Translations under genes and position numbers: made by a program
DNA from: Gemmobacter sp. 24YEA27
GTDB taxonomy: Bacteria > Pseudomonadota > Alphaproteobacteria > Rhodobacterales > Rhodobacteraceae
Assembly: GCF_030052995.1 (NCBI RefSeq)
Contig: NZ_JASJPW010000001.1
Span: 2,532,001 to 2,596,000 of the forward strand
Direction of reading: 5' to 3'
DNA: 64,000 nt
In this document: positions 16,336 to 25,312 of the stretch, in pieces
Layout: each line of letters opens with the position of its first letter
How positions within the stretch are numbered: position 1 is the stretch's first letter
The notes under the pieces: model-generated
Database searches by the model: none
Seen by the model: the letters and a program-made list of their open reading frames with translations, nothing else
Told to the model about the DNA's origin: nothing

Positions 16336-17201
16336 ATGCCGGATCTCTCTGCAATTTCAAGGGAGCTGCCTGTGCTGATCGCCGGACCGACGGCGAGCGG
16401 AAAATCGGCGCTGGCGCTGGAACTGGCGGCGCGGGACGGGCGGGCGGTGGTGAATGCCGATGCGCTTCAGGTCTATGACTGCTGGCGGGTCCTGTCGGCG
16501 CGGCCCTCTCGGGCCGAGGTGGCGGCGGCGCCGCATCTGCTTTACGGCCATATCGGGCGCGATGCGGAATATTCGGTCGGCCACTGGCTGCGCGAGGTCA
16601 CGGCTTTGCTGGCGCGCCCGGTGGTGATCGTCGGGGGACCGGGCTATATTTCATGGCGCTGACGGAAGGTCTGGCAGAGATGCCGCCGGTGCCGCCCGCG
16701 ATGCGGGCCGAGGCGGACCGGCTGCGGCTGGAGGAATATCCCGCGATGCTGGCGGGGCTCGACCCCGAGACCGCCGCGCGGATCGACCTGCGCAACCCCG
16801 CCCGCGTGCAGCGCGCCTGGGAGGTTTTGCGGGCCACCGGGCGCGGGCTGGCCTTCTGGCAGGCGCAGACGGGCCCGGCACTTTTGCCGCGCGCGCGTAG
16901 CGAGGCCCTTGTGATGCAGCCCGGGACTGACTGGCTGAACCACCGCATCGACCGGCGTTTTGATCAGATGATCGGGAACGGGGCGCTGGAAGAGGCGCGC
17001 GCCGCGCTGCCGCACTGGGACGCCGCGCGCCCCTGGGCCAAAGCGATCGGGGCGCCGGAGCTTGTTGCTTATCTGCGTGGCGAGGCGAGCCTTGCCGAAG
17101 CGATCACTGCGGCAAAAATCGCCAGCCATCAATATGCGAAACGCCAGCGGACCTGGTTTCGCAGCCGGATGCGCGACTGGCAGAGGCTGGCGCTGCCCTG
17201 A
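16336..17201 (+). CDS. miaA: tRNA dimethylallyltransferase MiaA, with apparent 1-base frameshift
   Basis: The gene starts at 16336 with AGAGGA upstream. The P-loop is GPTASGKS at residues 17-24, and the substrate segment is [11 protein letters not shown]. The frame is lost at a run of five G (16633-16637): reading GGN-ACC in place of GGA-CCG restores the family motif [16 protein letters not shown] and continues to the stop at 17201, giving 288 residues. The C-terminal part ends in [14 protein letters not shown], the usual MiaA tail (QYAKRQ-TWFR). The enzyme puts an isopentenyl group on A37 of tRNAs reading UNN codons. Two overlapping frames (16336-16662 and 16653-17201) are what remains literally. 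One missing G/C base explains it. Confidence 0.9.
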
Positions 17202-17270
17202 GGCGCGCCCTGCCCCTTCCAATGTCGCGGCTGGCGTGGCTTGCCAGCGGCTTGCAAAACGTCCACATAT

Positions 17271-17303
17271 TTACCCACAGCTTTCCGTGAGGGCTGTGGA
17301 TAA
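17271..17303. promoter_or_regulatory. Pair of DnaA-box-like sequences upstream of the AraC-type gene
   Basis: TTACCCACA (17271-17279, one mismatch to TTATCCACA) faces TGTGGATAA (17295-17303, a perfect box on the other strand). They form an inverted pair 15 bp apart, in the gap between miaA and the AraC-type gene. A TTGACT hexamer follows directly at 17305-17310. Function is inferred. Confidence 0.4.
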
Positions 17304-17388
17304 CTTGACTGAAATGTCATTTTTTTGGTTTCATTTTTGCAGACTTGCCGCTTACCTTTCGCCCATCGGCAGAAAAGATAAGAAGACA

Positions 17389-18186
17389 ATGCAAGACTTT
17401 ACCGCGATTTCAAACCTCCGGGTCCTCGCCATTCCACGTCTCGCCGCCGCCGGCCGCTGGCGTGTCGAAGCGATGCGCTCGCTGTCTGAATCCTGCCTTT
17501 TGTGGTTCACCAAGGGACAGGGCCGTATCACGGTCCAGGGGCAGACGCGCGGCTATACCGCACATAATGTGGTTTTCATTCCGCCGGGCGTTATGCATGG
17601 CTTTGATGCCGGCCCTTCGGTTTTCGGCACGGCGGTGTTTTTCGGGCGCAATTGCGGGCTGCCTTTGCCCGCATCACCGCAGCATCTGCGGATCCGCGAG
17701 GTCCATGCGCAGCAGGAAATCAACGTCTTGCTTGATTCGATTACGCGCGAGATGAGCTCGGATGTGCCGGCCCATGATCGGGCCACCGGGCATTATCTGG
17801 GGCTGCTCGGGGTCTGGCTGGAGCGCCAGGCCGCCCGGGCCGAGCCGGAAGCCACCCGCCCCGATGCCAGCCGCCGGCTGGCGGCGCGCTATTCCAGTCT
17901 TCTGGAAAAGGAGTATCGCTCGGGTCTTGGCGTCTCGGATTTCGCGGCAAAGCTGAATGTCACGCCCACCCATCTGTCGCGCTGCTGCAAACAGTCCTGC
18001 GGCAAACCGGCCTCAGTTCTGTTGCAGGACCGCCGTATCTTCGAGGCTCAGCGCCTGTTGAGCGAGACGAAGATCCCGGTGGGTCATATCGCAGCCAGCC
18101 TTGGCTTTGCCTCGCCGGCCTATTTCACCCGCGCCTTCCACCATATGACCGGCAAATCGCCGACGGCATTCCGCCGCACCGGCTGA
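17389..18186 (+). CDS. AraC family transcriptional regulator
   Basis: 265 residues from the ATG at 17389. The upstream open part of the frame overlaps miaA and is not protein-like. The N-terminal cupin-type sensing region is at about residues 20-110 (FTKGQGRITVQGQ, NVVFIPPGVMHGFDAG). Two helix-turn-helix units are at about 170-265 (GVSDFAAKLNVTPTHLSRCC and IPVGHIAASLGFASPAYFTR), followed by F-HHMTGKSPTAFRR, the family signature. Such proteins usually activate nearby catabolic or transport genes in response to a small ligand. The peptide-type ABC operon 425 bp downstream on the same strand is the obvious candidate target, but no operator was identified. Confidence 0.92.
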   Translation: MQDFTAISNLRVLAIPRLAAAGRWRVEAMRSLSESCLLWFTKGQGRITVQGQTRGYTAHNVVFIPPGVMHGFDAGPSVFGTAVFFGRNCGLPLPASPQHLRIREVHAQQEINVLLDSITREMSSDVPAHDRATGHYLGLLGVWLERQAARAEPEATRPDASRRLAARYSSLLEKEYRSGLGVSDFAAKLNVTPTHLSRCCKQSCGKPASVLLQDRRIFEAQRLLSETKIPVGHIAASLGFASPAYFTRAFHHMTGKSPTAFRRTG

Positions 18187-18209
18187 GCCTGCGACAACGG
18201 ACCGACTGG

Positions 18210-18232
18210 GCGCCGGCGCGGTCAGCCGGCGC
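18210..18232 (+). terminator. Hairpin after the AraC-type gene
   Basis: GCGCCGGC (18210-18217) pairs with GCCGGCGC (18225-18232) across 7 bases, 24 bp past the stop codon. No T tract follows, so termination is only possible, not shown. Confidence 0.35.
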
Positions 18233-18610
18233 ACCGTGCCGGGCGTCCCGTGTGGCCGGCAACTGCCATGCGCCAGCTGCTGAACCTGCAATGCGTCTGG
18301 CGCAATTCCATGACCTCGATATCGCAAAAGCCCTGAGAATGGTCTGTCAAAAGCATTGACGCGAAAGCGGAAAACATGCGCAATGGACGGACCAGGGAAT
18401 GAAGCCGGCGGAAAAAATCCGGCCCGCACCGCAGACCCCAACAGCCTGTTTCGCGGCGCGGTTCCTGCGTGGCCAGACAGCTCCGGCCGTTCCGGCATCA
18501 GCCCGGACAGGCGCCGGCAGGGTACTGCAGCCGGGAGAGAACGGCACGTCCCGGACCTCGTTTGCGCGACGCTTTCTGCCTCGCGCCCGAGCCTGACAGG
18601 GAGATGATGA
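18233..18610. other. Intergenic region before the peptide-type ABC operon
   Basis: No gene was seen. It should carry the promoter and leader of the binding-protein gene. GGGAGATGATGA just before the start at 18611 supplies the ribosome-binding site. Confidence 0.4.
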
Positions 18611-20254
18611 ATGACCCGGAATACCGATACCCGTCTGCACCCCGCCGCAACCATGTATGCCGAAGAGCATCGTGCGGGCCAGCTCAGCCGCCGCGAATTC
18701 CTGACCCGCACCACCGCGCTTGGCGTGGCGGCACCGGTCGCCTGGGGGCTCCTGGGGCTGGAAGCCCCGGCCTATGCCGAAGGCGCCCCGACGCCCGGCG
18801 GCACGCTCAGGATGTCGATGGAGCTGAAAGCGCTGAAAGACCCGCGCACCTCTGACTGGAGCCAGATCGCCAATTTCATGCGCGGCTGGCTGGAATATCT
18901 GGTCGAATACAACAATGACGGCTCGATCCGCGGCATGTTGCTGGAAAGCTGGCAGGCCAATGACGACGCGACCGAATACACGCTGAAGGTGCGTCAGGGC
19001 GTAAAATGGTCGAATGGTGACGATTTCACCGCCGAGGACGTCGCGCATAATTTTGCGCGCTGGTGCGATGGCTCGGTCGAAGGCAATTCGATGGCGGCGC
19101 GCTGTGTCGGTCTGCGGGACGGCAGCGAGGGCGGCAAGATGCGCGATGGTGCAGTCACCGTGGTTGATGGCTCGACCGTGAAACTGGTGCTGAGCGCCCC
19201 CGATATCGCCCTGATCGCGGCTCTGGCCGATTATCCCGGCATGGTCGTTCATAAAAGCTATGAGAATGGTGATCCGACCCAGACGCCGGGCACCGGCCCG
19301 TTCAAATATGATAATTTTGAAACCGGCGTGCGTGCCTCGCTGGTGAAATCGGATCAGCCCTGGTGGGGCACCGAGGTTTACGGCGGGCCCTATCTCGACC
19401 GGATCGAATATTACGATCTTGGCACCGACCCGGCGGCCGAGGTTGCGGCGGCAGGATCCGGCGAAATTGATGCCACATATCAGTCGGTTGGCGAATTCAT
19501 CGAAGTGCTCGACGCGATGGGCTGGGATAAATCCGAAGCGGTGACCTCTGCGACGCTGGCGGTCCGGTTCAACCAACTGGCCGAGGAATATAAGGATGTC
19601 AGAACCCGCACCGGCCTGATCAAATGCGTCGACAATGCCGTGGTGCTGGAGCTGGGTTATTCCGGCCTCGGGACCGTCGCGGAAAATCACCATGTCTGCC
19701 CGATCCACCCGGAATATTACGAATTGCCGCCAGTGATCACCGATCCGGTCGCCGGCAAGGCTCTGGTCACCGAGGCCGGCTATGGTGATTTCGAATTCGA
19801 GCTGATTTCGCTTGATGATGCCTGGCAGGCTGCGACCTGCGACGCCATTGCGGCCCAGATCCGCGATGCCGGTCTCAAAATCAAACGGACGGTGTTGCCG
19901 GGTTCGACCTTCTGGAATGACTGGACCAAATACCCCTTTTCGGCCACCGAGTGGAATATGCGTCCGCTTGGTGTCCAGGTTCTGTCAGTCGCCTATCGCT
20001 CTGGCGAGGCCTGGAACGAATCCGCCTTCTCAAACGCAGAATTCGATGCTGAACTGGGCAAGGCGCTGGCGATTAATGATGCGACCGAGCGCAGCAAGGT
20101 CATGAAACGGGTCGAGGAAATCATGCAGGAGCAGGGTGTGCTCGTGCAATCCTACTGGCGCTCGCTCTATCGTCATACTGATCCGAAGGTGAAGGATTGC
20201 GGCATCCACGCAACCTTTGAACACCATCATTACAAATGGTGGATCGCCGCCTGA
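18611..20254 (+). CDS. Peptide-type ABC transporter substrate-binding protein (SBP family 5), Tat-exported
   Basis: 547 residues. A twin-arginine signal is at residues 26-48 ([20 protein letters not shown]), ending near PAYAEG. The mature protein matches the DppA/OppA fold: [39 protein letters not shown] and [13 protein letters not shown]. It would bind its ligand in the periplasm and deliver it to the two permeases encoded next. Peptides are typical, but glutathione, nickel or opines are possible and the ligand cannot be read from the sequence. Export through Tat is less common than Sec for this family but frequent in Rhodobacterales. Confidence 0.92.
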   Translation: MTRNTDTRLHPAATMYAEEHRAGQLSRREFLTRTTALGVAAPVAWGLLGLEAPAYAEGAPTPGGTLRMSMELKALKDPRTSDWSQIANFMRGWLEYLVEYNNDGSIRGMLLESWQANDDATEYTLKVRQGVKWSNGDDFTAEDVAHNFARWCDGSVEGNSMAARCVGLRDGSEGGKMRDGAVTVVDGSTVKLVLSAPDIALIAALADYPGMVVHKSYENGDPTQTPGTGPFKYDNFETGVRASLVKSDQPWWGTEVYGGPYLDRIEYYDLGTDPAAEVAAAGSGEIDATYQSVGEFIEVLDAMGWDKSEAVTSATLAVRFNQLAEEYKDVRTRTGLIKCVDNAVVLELGYSGLGTVAENHHVCPIHPEYYELPPVITDPVAGKALVTEAGYGDFEFELISLDDAWQAATCDAIAAQIRDAGLKIKRTVLPGSTFWNDWTKYPFSATEWNMRPLGVQVLSVAYRSGEAWNESAFSNAEFDAELGKALAINDATERSKVMKRVEEIMQEQGVLVQSYWRSLYRHTDPKVKDCGIHATFEHHHYKWWIAA

Positions 20255-20263
20255 TGCGGTTCC

Positions 20264-20287
20264 CGGGGCAGGCACCGCCCTGCCCCG
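20264..20287 (+). terminator. Intercistronic stem-loop after the binding-protein gene
   Basis: CGGGGCAGG (20264-20272) pairs perfectly with CCTGCCCCG (20279-20287) across 6 bases and is followed by TTTCC. Its position after a binding-protein gene and before the permeases fits partial termination or mRNA protection, giving more binding protein than permease. Confidence 0.55.
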
Positions 20288-20356
20288 TTTCCGCCCCGCC
20301 CCCCGGGCCCCCAGCCAACAAGCCGCCGCCTTCCCTGACCCGGAAGAGGAGAAGCC

Positions 20357-21442
20357 ATGTTCGCCTTTGTCCTGCGCCGTACCGGCGTGATGTTCCTGAC
20401 TGTCCTTGCGCTGACCTTCATTGTCTTTTGGCTGACCAATCTGCCGCCCAACCTGGAAAAGCTCGCGAAATCCGAGGCTTCGGTGCGGATGAGCGATGCC
20501 GAAGTCGCAAGCTGGCTCGACCGCAACGGCTATGGCACCCCGACGCTGCATCGCTATGGGCAATGGCTGGGTGTTGTGCCGGGCTGGACACGCGAAGAAG
20601 AGGGCCGCTTCACCGGCCGCTGCATCACCGGGACGGTGACGACCCCTGATGATATCCCCGCCCGCTGCGGCATTCTCCAGGGTCAATGGGGCTTTTCCAC
20701 CGTGTTCAAACAGCCGGTGACCGATGTGATCAGACGCGCGCTGTCGATGACCTCCTGGCTGATGCTCTGGGTGATGATTGTGATGGTGCCAACCGCGCTG
20801 ACCCTTGGCGTGCTCTCGGGGATGCGCGAAGGCTCCTGGACCGACCGCATCCTCTCGGGCTTTGCCATCGTGACCACGGCGACGCCGGAATATGTTTCGG
20901 GCGTGATCTTCATCGTGGTCTTTGCCTCGGCCACGGTCGGCATCTCGCCCGTGCTGGCGGAAATGGGCTGGATCGAGGGCAAGACCCTCTTCCAGGGCAC
21001 CGCCACCAGCGCCATGGACAGGATCACGTTCTGGAATTTCGCCCTGCCGGTGATGACCATCGCGCTTTACGGCATCGGCTATATCGCCCGCATGACCCGC
21101 GCCTCGATGACCGAGGTGATGAGCCAGCAATATATCCGCACCGCGCGGCTGAAGGGCGTCAGCTTTGCCCAGGTGGTGATGAAACACGCGCTGAGAAACG
21201 CCCTGATCGCGCCGTTCACTGTGATCATGCTGCAATTCCCCTGGCTGTTGAACGGCGTGGTGATTGTCGAAACCCTGTTCAATTACAAAGGCTTCGGCTG
21301 GACGCTGGTGCAGGCGGCGGGGAATAACGACATCCCGCTTCTGCTGGGCTGTTCCGTTGTCGCGGTGGTCCTGGTGCTTATCACGCAGCTGATCTCGGAC
21401 ATCGGTTATGTCTTCCTCAACCCCCGCATCCGGCTGAGTTGA
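20357..21442 (+). CDS. Peptide-type ABC transporter permease, DppB-like
   Basis: 361 residues, with about six membrane segments. The N-terminal helix MFAFVLRRTGVMFLTVLALT is typical of DppB-type permeases. It is followed by a long periplasmic stretch of about 110 residues that is larger than in E. coli DppB. The C-terminal part carries the EAA-type loop (YIRTARLKGVSFAQVVMKHA) that contacts the ATPase. It ends 10 bp before the next permease gene with GGAGAG in between, indicating one operon. Confidence 0.9.
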   Translation: MFAFVLRRTGVMFLTVLALTFIVFWLTNLPPNLEKLAKSEASVRMSDAEVASWLDRNGYGTPTLHRYGQWLGVVPGWTREEEGRFTGRCITGTVTTPDDIPARCGILQGQWGFSTVFKQPVTDVIRRALSMTSWLMLWVMIVMVPTALTLGVLSGMREGSWTDRILSGFAIVTTATPEYVSGVIFIVVFASATVGISPVLAEMGWIEGKTLFQGTATSAMDRITFWNFALPVMTIALYGIGYIARMTRASMTEVMSQQYIRTARLKGVSFAQVVMKHALRNALIAPFTVIMLQFPWLLNGVVIVETLFNYKGFGWTLVQAAGNNDIPLLLGCSVVAVVLVLITQLISDIGYVFLNPRIRLS

Positions 21443-21452
21443 GGAGAGACAG

Positions 21453-22616
21453 ATGCAAGACCTCTCCTGGCTCCAGATCGCCCTGAAATCCGCCCTGGCA
21501 TTCGCCCCGGTCTGGATCGCCCTGATCGCCACATTCATCCTGTCGATCCGGTACCGCCGCCGCCTCGGCCTTTACGGCAAGCTCTTCGATTCCACCGTGG
21601 GCATGATTGGCTTTGCCGTGGTGATGTTCTGGATCTTCACCGCGCTTTTTGCCGATCTGATCATCACGCATGATCCGCTCGTGCAACTCTCTGGGATGAA
21701 AAACAAGCTCCCCGGCACGGCGCTGGCCAACGCGGCCGAAGGGGTCTATCCTTGGTATCTGCTCGGCGGCGACAACCTTGCCCGTGACGTGTTTTCGCGC
21801 ATGGTGATGGGCGCGCGCGAGGTGCTGAAGATTGCCCCCGCCGCCACGGTCTTTGCCTTCATGGTCGGGATCACACTGGGCCTGCCCGCCGGCTATTTTG
21901 CGGGCAAGTTCGACACATTCCTCTCCTTCATCGCCAATCTCGTGCTGGCTTTCCCGGTGATCCTGCTCTTCTACCTGCTGGTCACGCCCGAGATCATCGA
22001 GACCGGCATCCCGATTTATTTTGCCGCAGCGCTCTTTCTCTTCCCGGTGATCTTTTTCACCATCCTCTTCAATTCGCGCTTCCATATTCTGCCTGCGCGC
22101 CGCAACCTCTATGTCGGCCTGACGCTGATCATCGGGCTCTGGGCCTGGGCGGGGCTCGCCTTCAACAAAGACCCGACCGGCCTCTTCTCGATGAGCCCCA
22201 ATATGCTCAATGTCTTTGTCTCGGTGGTTTTCGTAAACTCGCCCGGTGTCTTTCGCATCGTCCGTGGTCTCACCATGGACATCAAAGCCCGCGACTATGT
22301 CGCCGCCGGCCAGACCCGCGGCGAGGGCCCCTGGTATATCATGCTGTGGGAAATCCTCCCCAATGCGCGCGGCCCCCTGATTGTCGATTTCTGCCTCCGG
22401 ATCGGCTATACCACCATCCTCCTCGGCACGCTCGGCTTCTTCGGCCTCGGCGTCTCGCCCGAAAGCCCCGACTGGGGCTCCACCATCGACGATGGCCGCC
22501 GCCTCCTCGCGATCTTCCCCCATGCCGCCCTCGTCCCCGCCATTGCCCTGATGAGCCTCGTCCTCGGCCTCAACCTCCTCGCCGACGGCCTTCGCGAAGA
22601 AAGCCTGAAAGACTGA
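21453..22616 (+). CDS. Peptide-type ABC transporter permease, DppC-like
   Basis: 387 residues. Membrane segments are spread along the chain. DNLARDVFSRMVMGAREVLK is the usual G(T)D-x-GRDV-SR segment near the start of the permease domain, and the EAA loop is RDYVAAGQTRGEGPWYIMLWE. It has an extra hydrophobic region at about residues 170-240 compared with E. coli DppC. It pairs with the upstream DppB-like protein to form the channel. A dispersed repeat element (22617-22661) separates it from the ATPase gene. Confidence 0.9.
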   Translation: MQDLSWLQIALKSALAFAPVWIALIATFILSIRYRRRLGLYGKLFDSTVGMIGFAVVMFWIFTALFADLIITHDPLVQLSGMKNKLPGTALANAAEGVYPWYLLGGDNLARDVFSRMVMGAREVLKIAPAATVFAFMVGITLGLPAGYFAGKFDTFLSFIANLVLAFPVILLFYLLVTPEIIETGIPIYFAAALFLFPVIFFTILFNSRFHILPARRNLYVGLTLIIGLWAWAGLAFNKDPTGLFSMSPNMLNVFVSVVFVNSPGVFRIVRGLTMDIKARDYVAAGQTRGEGPWYIMLWEILPNARGPLIVDFCLRIGYTTILLGTLGFFGLGVSPESPDWGSTIDDGRRLLAIFPHAALVPAIALMSLVLGLNLLADGLREESLKD

Positions 22617-22661
22617 TTTCATCTGTCCTTAAATATCCCGGGGTCCGGGGCAGCGCCCCGG
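22617..22661. repeat. Dispersed intergenic element inside the ABC operon
   Basis: Bases 22617-22639 are identical to 2929-2951 (core TTAAATATCCC). They are followed by a perfect hairpin, CCGGGGC (22645-22651) pairing with GCCCCGG (22655-22661) around AGC. It sits between the second permease and the ATPase gene, where it could reduce downstream expression. Confidence 0.75.
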
Positions 22662-22683
22662 CCACCAGCCAAAGGAAACCCAT

Positions 22684-24777
22684 ATGACCTCGAAGCCGAG
22701 CACCTGGGATCCCACACAGCCAATTCTCGAGATCGAAAACCTCTCGATCACCTTCTTCACCCGGCTCCGACAGATCCCGGCGGTGATGGATTTCTCCTGC
22801 AAGGTGATGGCGGGCGAATCCATGGGCCTCGTCGGCGAATCTGGTTGCGGCAAATCCACCGTCGCGCTGGCTGTGATGCGCGATCTCGGGAAGAACGGCA
22901 AAATCACCGCCGGGCGCATCCTTTTCAAGGGCCAGGACCTCACCACCATGGGCGAGGAGCAATTGCGCCGCATACGTGGCTCTGAGATCGCAATGATCTA
23001 CCAGGAGCCAATGGCCTCGCTCAACCCCGCGATGAAGATCGGCGCACAACTTGCCGAAGTCCCGATGATCCATCGTGGCATGTCGCGATCTGAAGCCTGG
23101 GCGCTTGCCCGTCAGATCGTTGCCGATGTAAGGCTGCCCGATCCGGACCGGATGCTGAATTCCTATCCGCATCAGCTTTCGGGCGGCCAGCAGCAGCGCA
23201 TCGTCATCGCCATGGCGCTGATGGCGAAACCCGCGCTCCTGATCCTCGATGAACCGACCACTGCGCTTGATGTCACCGTCGAGGCCGGCATTGTCGCCCT
23301 GGTAAAGGAACTGGGCGAGAAATACGGCACTTCGATGCTGTTCATCTCGCATAATCTCGGCCTGATCCTCGATGTCTGCGACCGGCTTTGCGTGATGTAT
23401 TCCGGCGAGGCGGTCGAGACCGGCAATGTCACCGAGGTCTTCACCGAAATGCGCCATCCCTATACCCAGGCTCTCTTCCGGGCGATCCCGTTGCCCGGCG
23501 CAGACAAAAACGCCCGCCCGCTGATCTCGATCCCCGGGAATTTTCCGTTGCCGCATGAACGCCCCCAGGGCTGCAATTTCGGCCCGCGCTGCGTGTATTT
23601 CGAAGCCGGGCGCTGCAATGCCGGCGACATCGCGATGGCGCCGGTTCCCGGCGGCGAGCGCCACGCGACGCGTTGCCTGAAATGGCAGGAAATCGACTGG
23701 CACGCGCCGCCCAGGGCGGCCAAAGCCCGCGAAAAACTGCCGCCGGGCGAGATCGTTCTGAAAATGGATGATCTGAGGAAATATTACCAGGTTTCCTCGG
23801 GGGCCTTCGGCGGCGGCCTGACCAAAGTCGTCAAGGCCAATGAGACGCTGAGCTTCGAGGCCCGGAAAGGCGAGACCCTTGCAATCGTTGGGGAATCGGG
23901 TTGCGGCAAATCCACCTTCGCCAGGGTTCTGATGGGGCTGGAGACCGCAACTTCGGGCAAGATCATGCTGTTTGATGAAAACGTGCAATCCACGCCGATC
24001 CAGAAACGCGGCGCGGATACGGTGTCAAAGTTGCAGATGGTGTTCCAGAACCCGTTCGACACGCTGAACCCCTCGATGACGGTCGGGCGCCAGATCATCC
24101 GCGCGCTGGAGGTCTTCCGCTACGGCGACAGTGACGCCGCGCGTCAGGCCCGGATGCTCGAGCTTCTTGACCTTGTGAAACTGCCGCGCGCCTTTGCCGA
24201 ACGGATGCCGCGCCAGCTGTCGGGCGGACAAAAACAGCGCGTCGGCATTGCGCGCGCCTTCGCGGGTGGCGCGAAAGTGGTGGTCGCGGATGAGCCGGTC
24301 TCGGCGCTGGATGTCTCGGTCCAGGCGGCGGTCACCGATCTGCTGATGGATATCCAGCGCGAGAATGGCACGACGCTTTTGTTCATCAGCCATGATCTTT
24401 CCATCGTGCGCTATCTCAGCGACCGGGTGATGGTGATGTATCTTGGGCATGTGGTCGAGATGGGCACGACTGAACAGGTTTTTGCCCCGCCCTATCACCC
24501 CTATACCGAGGCGCTTTTATCCGCAGTCCCGATCGCCGATCCGACGGTGACGCGCAAACATATCGTGCTGGACGGCGAGATCCCCTCTGCGATGAACCCG
24601 CCGCCGGGCTGTCCGTTCCAGACGCGCTGCCGCTGGAAATCCCAGGTCGGGGGCGGGCTCTGTGATCGCGTGATGCCGCCGGTTGTTCAGCTGGCCGGCG
24701 GGCATCAGATCAAATGCCACCTTTCGCCGGCGCAATTTGCCGCGATGGAGCCGGTGATCCGCATCGCGGCCCAGTGA
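22684..24777 (+). CDS. Fused double ATPase of a peptide-type ABC transporter (DppD-DppF fusion)
   Basis: 697 residues with two complete ABC domains. The first (about 1-330) has Walker A GESGCGKST, signature [15 protein letters not shown] and Walker B LLILDEPTTALD. An oligopeptide-type C-terminal cysteine cluster (GCNFGPRCVYFEAGRC) follows. The second (about 350-690) has GESGCGKST, LSGGQKQRVGIARAF, VVADEPVSALD and a second cysteine cluster (GCPFQTRCRWKSQ). The fused form is known from GsiA and YejF types. It energises import with the preceding permeases, and all four proteins form one transporter. Confidence 0.93.
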   Translation: MTSKPSTWDPTQPILEIENLSITFFTRLRQIPAVMDFSCKVMAGESMGLVGESGCGKSTVALAVMRDLGKNGKITAGRILFKGQDLTTMGEEQLRRIRGSEIAMIYQEPMASLNPAMKIGAQLAEVPMIHRGMSRSEAWALARQIVADVRLPDPDRMLNSYPHQLSGGQQQRIVIAMALMAKPALLILDEPTTALDVTVEAGIVALVKELGEKYGTSMLFISHNLGLILDVCDRLCVMYSGEAVETGNVTEVFTEMRHPYTQALFRAIPLPGADKNARPLISIPGNFPLPHERPQGCNFGPRCVYFEAGRCNAGDIAMAPVPGGERHATRCLKWQEIDWHAPPRAAKAREKLPPGEIVLKMDDLRKYYQVSSGAFGGGLTKVVKANETLSFEARKGETLAIVGESGCGKSTFARVLMGLETATSGKIMLFDENVQSTPIQKRGADTVSKLQMVFQNPFDTLNPSMTVGRQIIRALEVFRYGDSDAARQARMLELLDLVKLPRAFAERMPRQLSGGQKQRVGIARAFAGGAKVVVADEPVSALDVSVQAAVTDLLMDIQRENGTTLLFISHDLSIVRYLSDRVMVMYLGHVVEMGTTEQVFAPPYHPYTEALLSAVPIADPTVTRKHIVLDGEIPSAMNPPPGCPFQTRCRWKSQVGGGLCDRVMPPVVQLAGGHQIKCHLSPAQFAAMEPVIRIAAQ

Positions 24778-24784
24778 TCCGCCA

Positions 24785-24808
24785 GTGGCTTAACGGGTGG
24801 CTTAACGG
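24785..24808. repeat. 12-bp tandem duplication over the stop codon of the small minus-strand gene
   Basis: GTGGCTTAACGG occurs twice in a row, at 24785-24796 and 24797-24808. On the minus strand each copy carries an in-frame TAA, so the gene 24802-25080 ends in two successive stop codons twelve bases apart. Confidence 0.8.
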
Positions 24809-25080
24809 GTGACGTCCCGCGCCAGCCGTTCGGCATTGGCTTTTGTGCGGCGGCGCACCGGGCGCAAAGCGGCCTCGGCCATCGTCGCGGGCGAGGCCCC
24901 CTTCATCGCGGCCTTCATCACCGCGATCTGCGCTTCTTGCAGGGCTGCGATCTTTTCCGACACCATCCGCGCATTCTCGCCCGGTGAAACCGGCCACATC
25001 CCCATCATCCCGGCCATTCGCATCGCGATCACCGCCTGTGCCTCGGCCATCATGACCGAAGATCGCAGGCCAAGGCGCAT
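24802..25080 (-). CDS. Small Met/Ala-rich helical protein of the type annotated as antifreeze protein in Rhodobacterales
   Basis: 92 residues, mostly predicted helical, rich in Ala, Met and Arg (MAEAQAVIAMRMAGMMGMW). The C-terminus is SKTRANA/ARRLAR-like (TKANAERLARDVTR), which I recall from small Rhodobacterales proteins labelled antifreeze in databases. That label is probably historical, and the function is unknown. The start is uncertain: the frame stays open upstream to about residue -11 with no better ATG. It is convergent with the peptide ABC operon (24-bp gap), and divergent by position from nothing obvious. Confidence 0.6.
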   Translation of the reverse strand: MRLGLRSSVMMAEAQAVIAMRMAGMMGMWPVSPGENARMVSEKIAALQEAQIAVMKAAMKGASPATMAEAALRPVRRRTKANAERLARDVTR

Positions 25081-25216
25081 GAGCTGGGCCGCGCTGGGGG
25101 CAGGAATGGAAACATGACTGAGACCTTTGACGCGCCCGCCGGGCGGAGATGAACTGTCTTCTCGAAGAGGGGCAACTTAGGCGAAAGATTTCCACAGGCA
25201 AGTTAACAAATGACAA

Positions 25217-25248
25217 CGCCGGCGGGATTCAGGCAAGCCCCGCCGGCG
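25217..25248 (-). terminator. Terminator after the amidohydrolase gene
   Basis: CGCCGGCGGG (25217-25226) pairs with CCCGCCGGCG (25239-25248) across 12 bases. On the minus strand it is followed by TTGTCATTTGTTAAC, which is T-rich. It lies 65 bp beyond the stop codon of the amidohydrolase. Confidence 0.7.
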
Positions 25249-25312
25249 ATTGTCTCAGTTTTGCTTCAGGTGCCGTAACGTCACCGTCTTTTGGCCCTGC
25301 GATCAGATGACC

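Noticed and set aside
18347..19708. Minus-strand open frame of 453 codons
   Set aside because: Antisense to the peptide-type binding protein. It also runs through the intergenic region with no ribosome site.
20030..22622. Long minus-strand frames over both permease genes
   Set aside because: Charged His/Gln/Glu-rich translations without membrane segments. The plus strand encodes two good permeases here.
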